A stretch of 12,876 nucleotides of DNA, from contig PWQF01000027.1 of the NCBI GenBank assembly GCA_003556865.1, forward strand, positions 1-12,876. The letters run 5' to 3'. Below are positions 1 through 5,484 of this stretch, piece by piece (the stretch's first letter is position 1; each line of letters begins with the position of its first letter). The translations under genes and the position numbers were made by a program. The notes under the pieces were generated by a model. The model was not told the origin of the DNA. It was given only the letters and a program-made list of their open reading frames with translations, and did not search any database. The DNA comes from Elusimicrobiota bacterium. Its GTDB lineage: Bacteria; CG03; SLGR01; PWQF01.

Positions 1-122
1 ATAATATCAATTTCTCCGCAGGGGCAGCGCCAATTTTTTTCAACTATTGAATAGTTTCTGGAAACCAGGTAGTCAGCCGCTTTTTTTTCAGCAGCTCTTC
101 CCTTTGAAAAATTACTTTCCAG
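1..122 (-). CDS. yraN: YraN/UPF0102 family protein, N-terminal fragment (runs off window)
   Basis: Directly after the rplS stop, one minus-strand frame stays open to the window edge. It reads GRAAEKKAADYL, then RNYSIVEKNWRCPCGEIDI, matching the UPF0102 N-terminus (GR.GE..AA.YL, then a GY.IL.RN.R...GEIDII pattern). The GEID motif belongs to the restriction-endonuclease-like core of this family, whose cellular role is poorly defined. yraN often lies downstream of rplS (with rnhB nearby), so the position fits. No ATG, GTG or TTG lies in frame between the upstream stop and the conserved block. The only plausible starts are CTG at 122-120 or ATT at 125-123, the latter overlapping the rplS TAA. I chose CTG provisionally. 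Only about 40 residues are visible, so the gene may or may not be intact. Confidence 0.65.
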   Translation of the reverse strand, partial: MESNFSKGRAAEKKAADYLVSRNYSIVEKNWRCPCGEIDI

Positions 123-124
123 AA

Positions 125-454
125 TTATCTTTTTTCTTTTACTTTAGCCGCCTTTCCGTAACGGTCCCGCATATAGTAGAGCTTTGCCCTGCGCACCTTA
201 CCCCTGCGCATAACTTTTATTTCCTTTATAAGCGGGGAATGAAGCGGGAAAATTTTTTCAACGGCAACGTCAAAGGTCTGTTTGCGGACGGTAAAGGTCC
301 GGTTTATGCCTTTACCGTTAAAACCAATTACCAGACCCTGAAAAACCTGCAGTCTTTTGCTTTCGCCGGAGGCTTTCATTGCCACCGCAACTTCATCTCC
401 GGGCTGGAAATCCGGAATATTCTTCTTAATCTGATTCTCTATTATTTTTGCCAT
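125..454 (-). CDS. rplS: 50S ribosomal protein L19
   Basis: This 109-residue protein is ribosomal protein L19, which sits at the 30S/50S interface of the large subunit. The family pattern is clear: IPDFQPGDEVAVAMK, QVFQGLVIGFNGKGINRTFTVRK, VEKIFPLHSPLIKEIKV, and the C-terminal GKVRRAKLYYMRDRYGKAAKVKE. Length is close to normal (about 110-120). The ATG is preceded by a strong Shine-Dalgarno (GGGGAGG) lying inside the end of trmD, and the first 29 bases overlap trmD. The two genes are therefore probably translationally coupled, as in the usual trmD-rplS order. The yraN-like frame begins at or within a few bases of the stop codon. Confidence 0.97.
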   Translation of the reverse strand: MAKIIENQIKKNIPDFQPGDEVAVAMKASGESKRLQVFQGLVIGFNGKGINRTFTVRKQTFDVAVEKIFPLHSPLIKEIKVMRRGKVRRAKLYYMRDRYGKAAKVKEKR

Positions 455-1070
455 ATCTGGCCTCCCCTTTTCTAAATTTCTCTATTTTATCGTGATTGCC
501 TGAAAGTAGCACTTCCGGAACCCCCTCACCCCTGAAAGTGCAGGGCCGGGTATAACAGGGGTAACCCCTATCCTCTCTAACAGACTGCCTGTTCCCCAGA
601 ACTCCCGGCATAAGGCGAACTGCCGCCTCGGCAACTGCCAGGGCGGGAATCTCCCCCCCGGACAGGACAAAATCGCCTATGGAGACTGCCCTATCTATAT
701 AATTACGGACTCTCTCATCAACTCCTGCATACCGGCCGCATATTAAAGTTAAATTTTGCCCCGAAAAATTTTGAGCCGTTTTTCTGGAAAAGAGCTCTCC
801 CGAAGGTGAAAGCAAAATCTTAATTCCGGGGTTTTCAATGCTTTCTATAGCCCTTACAATGGGCTCAACCGACATAACCATTCCCGGGCCGCCGCCGTAA
901 GGGGGAGAGTCAACCTTTCTATGTTTACCGGTTGAAAACTCCCTTAAATCAATAATTTTAAATTCAACCAGGGATTTCTTTACGGCCCTCCCCAGGATGC
1001 CCCACTTAACATATTCCCTAAGGGGCCGGGGGAATATGGTGAGAATATGTATAAAGATTTTATCTTTCAA
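426..1070 (-). CDS. trmD: tRNA (guanine-N1-)-methyltransferase TrmD, compact variant
   Basis: TrmD is a SPOUT (trefoil-knot) methyltransferase that makes m1G37 in tRNAs from S-adenosylmethionine and prevents +1 frameshifting. Visible motifs are the N-terminal KHRKVDSPPYGGGPGMVM, LLSPSGELF, LICGRYAGVDERV and SIGDFVLSGGE in the knot, then RLMPGVLGN. Arg152 and Asp167 match E. coli Arg154 and Asp169, both catalytic, so activity is expected. Two oddities stand out. The interdomain linker between Asp167 and the PCYTRP motif is about six residues shorter than in E. coli. The protein also ends at 214 residues (usually about 240-255), with its last dozen codons read through the rplS Shine-Dalgarno and start. 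The start is TTG with only a weak AAGG upstream; it places the ILTIFP strand at the normal distance. Confidence 0.93.
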   Translation of the reverse strand: MKDKIFIHILTIFPRPLREYVKWGILGRAVKKSLVEFKIIDLREFSTGKHRKVDSPPYGGGPGMVMSVEPIVRAIESIENPGIKILLSPSGELFSRKTAQNFSGQNLTLICGRYAGVDERVRNYIDRAVSIGDFVLSGGEIPALAVAEAAVRLMPGVLGNRQSVREDRGYPCYTRPCTFRGEGVPEVLLSGNHDKIEKFRKGEARYGKNNRESD

Positions 1071-1085
1071 GGGCTGCCTTATAAT

Positions 1086-1135
1086 AAAAACCCCTTACTC
1101 CGCAGGCTAAACAGCACTGGGGGGAAGGGGCTTTT
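1086..1135 (-). terminator. Possible hairpin terminator between khpA and trmD
   Basis: The 80-base gap between khpA and trmD contains complementary arms CCCCTT (1091-1096) and AAGGGG (1125-1130). The flanking A and T runs extend the pairing with one bulge, and a T5 run follows on the minus strand. The loop is long (28 bases), so stability is uncertain and full termination would cut off trmD-rplS. It may act as an attenuator or processing site. The same arms followed by CTTTTGTT could also terminate plus-strand transcription. Confidence 0.4.
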
Positions 1136-1150
1136 GTTAAAAGAAAAACC

Positions 1151-1393
1151 TTAGCGTCTGTCAGGTTCTACTATTTCAACAGTAACTCTTTTGTCGTTTC
1201 TTACCGCTGCAGCGTTTACTATGGTGCGGAGAGCTTTAATTGTCCTTCCCTTTTTACCGATAACCTTTCCTATATCGGCCTTGTTAGTTGAAATTTCTAT
1301 TATTGTGGTCTGCTCTCCCTCGATTTCCTTTGCCTCAACCTCGTCCGGATTATCCACCAGCTTTTTTACTATTTCAATAACTATCTCTTTCAT
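1151..1393 (-). CDS. khpA: KH-domain RNA-binding protein KhpA (YlqC)
   Basis: This 80-residue protein is a single KH domain. The GxxG-type RNA-binding loop is seen as IGKVIGKKGRTIKALRTIV at about residues 41-59, followed by the last strand VTVEIVE. In Firmicutes and related bacteria KhpA (formerly YlqC) binds RNA broadly, often with KhpB, and its gene sits directly after rpsP as here. A strong Shine-Dalgarno (AAGGAGG) precedes the ATG, and 41 bases separate it from rpsP, so it is probably co-transcribed from the rpsP promoter. In the usual order rimM would follow, but here the next gene is trmD after 80 bases. Confidence 0.93.
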   Translation of the reverse strand: MKEIVIEIVKKLVDNPDEVEAKEIEGEQTTIIEISTNKADIGKVIGKKGRTIKALRTIVNAAAVRNDKRVTVEIVEPDRR

Positions 1394-1434
1394 TAAATTT
1401 TATCCTCCTTGGTTATCGGTGTGTAATCTTTTAG

Positions 1435-2034
1435 TCAGTCCGAATCCCGGTCTTTTTTATCCCCGGATTCCGGCTGACTGGAGTCTTGGGCTTTATTTTC
1501 TTCAGCCGGAACTTCTTTTTTATCGCCCTCCGCCTCAGGAGCCTCTTCTTTTTTTTCTTTTTCCGGTTTTTTTTCCGCCTCACTGCTTTCTGGCTCAGCT
1601 ACGGCATCGGTCTCTTCTTTATCAGTCTTTGAATCTTCCCCGGCTTCGGGAGCTTCAGAAACTTCCGGCGATTCCGCGGGCTCTTTTTTATCTGACTCTT
1701 TTCCGGATTTCTGTTTTTCAGCGGCCTCTATTTTTTCTTCTCCGCTTAAAGTTTCCTTTCCAGGTTTTTTCACCTCTTCAGCTTTTTCCCTGAAATCTCT
1801 TTTAAGTTTATTCACCAGGGTGCGGACTGTATCGGAAACCTGGGCACCCTCTTTTTTAAAGCTCTCATATTTTTCAAGATCAAGCTTTAAATTAGGAAAT
1901 TTCTCCTGCGGATGATAATGTCCCAGCTGCTGAAGGACGCGGCCGTCCCGCTTTTTACGTGAATCAACGGCCACCACCCTGTAATGGGGGTCCTTTTTCC
2001 TTCCTGTTCTTTTTAATCTTATTTTTACAGTCAT
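1435..2034 (-). CDS. rpsP: 30S ribosomal protein S16 with long charged C-terminal tail
   Basis: Residues 1 to about 85 are a standard S16, a small-subunit assembly protein: MTVKIRLKRTGRKKDPHYRVVAVDSRKKRDG, then LGHYHP and GAQVSDTVRTLVNK. S16 normally ends near residue 80-100, but this protein continues to 199. The extra stretch of roughly 110 residues is almost entirely Glu, Lys, Pro, Ser, Asp and Ala, has no hydrophobic core, and is predicted to be disordered. C-terminal extensions of S16 occur in several phyla; this one is long. The ATG has no Shine-Dalgarno and follows the -10 box by only eight bases. The usual upstream partners ffh and ylxM are replaced by a GH57 gene. Confidence 0.96.
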   Translation of the reverse strand: MTVKIRLKRTGRKKDPHYRVVAVDSRKKRDGRVLQQLGHYHPQEKFPNLKLDLEKYESFKKEGAQVSDTVRTLVNKLKRDFREKAEEVKKPGKETLSGEEKIEAAEKQKSGKESDKKEPAESPEVSEAPEAGEDSKTDKEETDAVAEPESSEAEKKPEKEKKEEAPEAEGDKKEVPAEENKAQDSSQPESGDKKDRDSD

Positions 2035-2042
2035 TTTGAGTT

Positions 2043-2070
2043 ATTCTATAAAAAAAAATATCCTTGTCAA
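2043..2070 (-). promoter_or_regulatory. Promoter of rpsP operon
   Basis: The minus strand reads TTGACA (2070-2065), a 16-base T-rich spacer, then TAGAAT (2048-2043). The -10 box ends eight bases before the rpsP ATG, so a start about seven bases downstream would leave a leader of only about two to three nucleotides. No Shine-Dalgarno is present. Confidence 0.8.
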
Positions 2071-2096
2071 GTTAAGTCTAAAAATAAACCGCTAAT

Positions 2097-3674
2097 TTAA
2101 AAAATAAATTTATCTCCGGTCCTGGTATGCTCTATTTTCACTTTTTTACCGGAGTTATCTTTTACCACCTCCATAAACCAGTATCCCCTCTGATTTTTTT
2201 CTATACCCGTATAGGTATGAATATCCATAAAATCCCGGGCCATATCCCGGGGTGATTTTTTTCTTTCCTTAACCAGCCGGTTCCATACATAGGGGACATC
2301 CCGGTGGCGGTTAAGCCTCCGGTAAAATTCACCCTCAAGGTTAATTGACCATAATTCCTTTACCAGCTCAATTGCCCTGAGGGCGGCTGAAAGGTTCTGG
2401 ACAGGCTCCAGCCTTTTCAGGTCACCGAAAAACCAGCCGCAGGAGGTAAACATATAACAGGTAAAATGGATTAAAACTATTATCTTTTTTACTTCAGATG
2501 AATCTTTAAACTCTTCTTTCACATACTGCCTGCAAAACAGGTCATACATTGAATAATTGGATATTACATCTCCAAAATTTAATGCCGCCTCTTCAGGGGG
2601 GACTGTAAAATATTTTCCGCTCTTATCCATAAAAAGCTCTCTTATTTTGTCGCCCAGCCAGCCTATAGATTCCCTTAGGGGTATTCTCCATTTAAGGTCG
2701 CTCCCCTCTTCCGCTCCGCAGCCGCAATCATCCTCCCACCGCTTTAAACCGTGAGTACAGGACCAGGATGAGTTCTCTTCAATGACGGCTTCCCACTCCG
2801 GGTTTCTGTCCTGAAGGTATCGGGAAGGTGTGGTAAGCTTAATCTTTTTTTCAGGCAAATGATGCTTAATAAGCCTGGCCAGGCCTATATCGGCGCCTTT
2901 ATGATGATGGCCGAAAGTCTCTCCGTCGGTAACTATACTTAAGACAAGGTCCTCACTATGTTTCTGTCCGAAAGACTTTTCAATTTTATGGGCAGCTTCG
3001 GGCGGATTATCCAGTATTTTTTTAAAAGATATATCTACCGCAAGCTCCTGGCTGGATAAAAAAACATCTAAATGTCCCGAGGGACTGAAAATACGGTAAG
3101 GCCTTCTTATATCCACTGGGTTTTCCTTGGCCTCATACCAGTGGTAACCGCTTATTCTTTTTACTGCTTTAATCTGCTGGGGCTTAAGGAATATAAACTT
3201 GATCCCCGCTTTTACAAGTTCTTCAACCACCCCGGAACTTATGGCGCATTCGGGAAGCCACATTCCTTCCGGGCTTCTTTTATAGTTCAGCTTAAAATGG
3301 CGTATGCCCCACCCTATCTGAAGGCGCCTGATAAAATCGCTGTCAAGGGGCAGTATGGTATGGTTGTAAGGCAGGGCTATGGCGGTTTGGGACCTTTTAT
3401 CCGCTTCTATCAGTTTTCTGTAAATTTCTATATTGCTTTCGGCCATCCACTTGGAAAGGGTCGGACCCAGGTTATGGGAAATAAGTTCATAGTTGTTAAC
3501 TCTCTCTTCCGGGCTCAGCCTGACGCGGGTGTTGGGCATATAACACTCGTTAAGAATACGCTCATTCCAGTTGTCGACAGGAGAAGCGCTCGGCTGCCGG
3601 GCCAGGAGACCGGTCCAGGGATTCTTCCGGGGAGGCTGGTAGAAATGCCCGTGTATAATTAAATATCTTTCCAT
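2097..3674 (-). CDS. GH57/DUF3536 family glycoside hydrolase
   Basis: This 525-residue protein belongs to the GH57 subgroup that carries the C-terminal DUF3536 domain. The catalytic half shows region 1 as HGHFYQPPRKNPW (8-20), the nucleophile region as GMWLPECAI with Glu142, and the acid/base region as VTDGETFGHHHKG with Asp250, so the catalytic pair is intact. SWSCTHGLKRWEDDCGCG follows, with Cys306, 317 and 319. YMFTSCGWFFGDL and EPVQNLSAALRAIEL then mark the DUF3536 part. GH57 enzymes are retaining hydrolases or transferases acting on alpha-glucans; the exact substrate of this subgroup is not settled. No signal peptide is seen, so it is cytoplasmic. It is transcribed divergently from the GT35 gene. 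The start is fixed by the conserved N-terminus right after the ATG, although no Shine-Dalgarno precedes it. Confidence 0.9.
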   Translation of the reverse strand: MERYLIIHGHFYQPPRKNPWTGLLARQPSASPVDNWNERILNECYMPNTRVRLSPEERVNNYELISHNLGPTLSKWMAESNIEIYRKLIEADKRSQTAIALPYNHTILPLDSDFIRRLQIGWGIRHFKLNYKRSPEGMWLPECAISSGVVEELVKAGIKFIFLKPQQIKAVKRISGYHWYEAKENPVDIRRPYRIFSPSGHLDVFLSSQELAVDISFKKILDNPPEAAHKIEKSFGQKHSEDLVLSIVTDGETFGHHHKGADIGLARLIKHHLPEKKIKLTTPSRYLQDRNPEWEAVIEENSSWSCTHGLKRWEDDCGCGAEEGSDLKWRIPLRESIGWLGDKIRELFMDKSGKYFTVPPEEAALNFGDVISNYSMYDLFCRQYVKEEFKDSSEVKKIIVLIHFTCYMFTSCGWFFGDLKRLEPVQNLSAALRAIELVKELWSINLEGEFYRRLNRHRDVPYVWNRLVKERKKSPRDMARDFMDIHTYTGIEKNQRGYWFMEVVKDNSGKKVKIEHTRTGDKFIF

Positions 3675-3687
3675 AATTTTAAATTAG

Positions 3688-3716
3688 ATAATATACAAAA
3701 TGAATTTAGTTGTCAA
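3688..3716 (-). promoter_or_regulatory. Promoter of the GH57/DUF3536 gene
   Basis: The minus strand has consensus TTGACA (3716-3711), a 17-base spacer, and TATTAT (3693-3688). The -10 box ends 13 bases before the ATG, giving a leader of about seven bases without a Shine-Dalgarno. Confidence 0.75.
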
Positions 3717-3744
3717 AAAGCTCCGGGAGAGTTACCTGTAAAAC

Positions 3745-3773
3745 TTGCTTTTTAAAAGCTTTTCTTTTAAAAT
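3745..3773 (+). promoter_or_regulatory. Likely promoter of the GT35-GH57 operon
   Basis: TTGCTT (3745-3750), a 17-base spacer and TAAAAT (3768-3773) lie upstream of the GT35 gene, with a leader of about 40 bases and a Shine-Dalgarno (AAAGGAA, 3807-3813). The spacer holds the palindrome AAAAGCTTTT (3754-3763), a possible operator. The site shares the 145-base intergenic region with the divergent GH57/DUF3536 promoter. Confidence 0.5.
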
Positions 3774-3819
3774 TGCCCTGTAATTTTAAGGTTAAAATAT
3801 TTTAAGAAAGGAATCTCAT

Positions 3820-5484
3820 ATGTCTACATGGATAGAAAAAAAAGTACCGGAGCTTAAAGGTAAAAAGTTTCTTTACTTAAGCATGGAAATGCTTTTCCCG
3901 GAAATGGGAGTAGAGGCCCGGTCGGCCAATTTTAAAGGGGGACTGGGAATACTTGCAGGGGATACAATGGAAGGTTTAAGCAGTATAGGCCTGGACGTTA
4001 ATGCCGTAATACCCATGTACTCCCATTACTGGGCACAGAAAATCGTCGACGGGGGGCAGCATATTGAAATTAAGGAAGTAGATTACCGGCCTGAACCTGT
4101 AGAAGAAGTAAAGGACCGGGAAGGCAACCATATTATACTTAATATAGAGTTTGAGGGTAAAAACTATCCCGTTAAGATCTATACTATTTTAAATAACGGG
4201 GTAAAAGTATATCTCCTGCGCAATGACGAGGTTTTTGACATATTATATACCGGGGACAGAAAAAAAAGATTAAGACAGGAAATAGTCATAGGAAAATCAG
4301 TGCCGGCCTTAATGGACGCGATAGGGCTTGATATAGATTTTATTCATTTAAACGAGGCTCATACAGTAAGCGCGGCCTGTTACCTTAAGGAAAGGGAAAG
4401 ATACAGGGATATTCCTGTTCTTTTTACCGCCCACACCCCCGTCCCGGCCGGTATGGAAAAATATGACCGCAACTGGTTTGACAGCATGAGTTTACCCCAT
4501 AAATATATGGAGACCTTTAATGAGGCGGGAGTACTTGATTTCACACTTGCCGCCCTTAAGCTCTCCTCCCTTACAAACGGAGTTTCCGGGGAACACGGTG
4601 AAGTAATGAAAAATATGTTTCTTACCCACAGGAATAAGATATGCGGAATAACTAACGGATCATCCCTCTTCTGGCAGGCTCCGGAACTTAATAACCCCCA
4701 GGAGGTGACCCCCGAAAAAATATGGGATATTCATTTTAAGTATAAGAAACTTGCCCTTGAAGATGCTTCATTAAGGCTTAAAAACTGCCTGGACATTAAT
4801 ATAAATTTTGACCCGGAAAAGCCTACTGTGGGGCTATTCCGGCGGCTGGCCGGATATAAACAGCAGTACCCTATGTTAAAGGATATTATCTTTGCTTTAT
4901 GCGCGGAACGCAATGAGGAGGTTGAGACTCCTTTCGGCAAATTAAAAGGACTGGGGCTCCAGGTATTTGTAGCAGGTATAGCTCATCCCAACGATACACA
5001 GAGGCAGCAGTGGGTCCGTCACTTTGTAAACTGGACCCGGGACCCCTCGCTTCGGGGAAAATTTGCATTTCTTCCCGGATACGGGCAGGAACTTTTAATG
5101 CACGGGGCCAGGGGATGCGACATATGGATCAGTTCTCCTATAAAAGATATGGAGGCCTGCGGCACTTCCGACCAGCGATCTGCACTTAACGGGAATATAA
5201 ACATATCTACCTTTACAGGGGGGGCAAGGGAATATATCACTGAATATGACCCGGAGACGGAAGAGGGTTCAGGATTTTTTATCGACCCCTATGATACCAG
5301 AACAGTTTACAGGAAACTGGAAAAAGTATCCGGGCTCTACTATGACTGCATTGAGGGAAAAAGCAACAAATATAAAGAGCTTATGCATAATTCCTACAGG
5401 GCGGGTATCAGGATGAGCATAGAAACAATGGCCAAGGAATATGCCCTTAACTTTTACAGAAAAGCCCTTGAAATGAAGGGATGA
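3820..5484 (+). CDS. GT35 alpha-glucan phosphorylase homologue lacking the PLP lysine
   Basis: This 554-residue protein has the glycogen/maltodextrin phosphorylase fold. Visible blocks are YLSMEMLFPE, NFKGGLGILAGDTMEGL, HLNEAHTVSA, FTAHTPVPAG (His205, matching rabbit His377), TNGVSGEHGEVMK, GITNG, RRLAGYK (Arg342 and Lys347, matching Arg569 and Lys574), GIAHPNDTQRQQ, FLPGY, and EACGTSDQRSALNG (445-458). In that last block family members read EASGTxxxK, with Lys680 (rabbit) forming the Schiff base to pyridoxal phosphate. Here the residue is Arg453 (codon CGA, 5176-5178). Glu445, Gly448 and Thr449 of the glucose/PLP site remain. The protein is shorter than classical phosphorylases (about 800-850). 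It could be a PLP-independent glucosyltransferase, a phosphorylase holding PLP non-covalently, or a regulatory protein. It overlaps the next gene by ATGA, so the two are coupled. Confidence 0.87.
   Translation: MSTWIEKKVPELKGKKFLYLSMEMLFPEMGVEARSANFKGGLGILAGDTMEGLSSIGLDVNAVIPMYSHYWAQKIVDGGQHIEIKEVDYRPEPVEEVKDREGNHIILNIEFEGKNYPVKIYTILNNGVKVYLLRNDEVFDILYTGDRKKRLRQEIVIGKSVPALMDAIGLDIDFIHLNEAHTVSAACYLKERERYRDIPVLFTAHTPVPAGMEKYDRNWFDSMSLPHKYMETFNEAGVLDFTLAALKLSSLTNGVSGEHGEVMKNMFLTHRNKICGITNGSSLFWQAPELNNPQEVTPEKIWDIHFKYKKLALEDASLRLKNCLDININFDPEKPTVGLFRRLAGYKQQYPMLKDIIFALCAERNEEVETPFGKLKGLGLQVFVAGIAHPNDTQRQQWVRHFVNWTRDPSLRGKFAFLPGYGQELLMHGARGCDIWISSPIKDMEACGTSDQRSALNGNINISTFTGGAREYITEYDPETEEGSGFFIDPYDTRTVYRKLEKVSGLYYDCIEGKSNKYKELMHNSYRAGIRMSIETMAKEYALNFYRKALEMKG

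Noticed and set aside
560..580. Apparent loss of the TrmD catalytic Asp before the YTRP motif
   Set aside because: Counting along E. coli TrmD places Asp169 in the EDSF segment, and the equivalent Asp167 is present here; only the following linker is shorter.
1191..1793. Long plus-strand open frame opposite khpA and rpsP
   Set aside because: It is antisense to two certain genes, and its Leu/Phe/Pro-rich composition is the complement of the Glu/Lys-rich S16 tail.
3072..3662. Plus-strand open frame of about 196 codons opposite the GH57/DUF3536 gene
   Set aside because: It is a shadow of a gene with conserved catalytic motifs; no ribosome site or recognisable domain.
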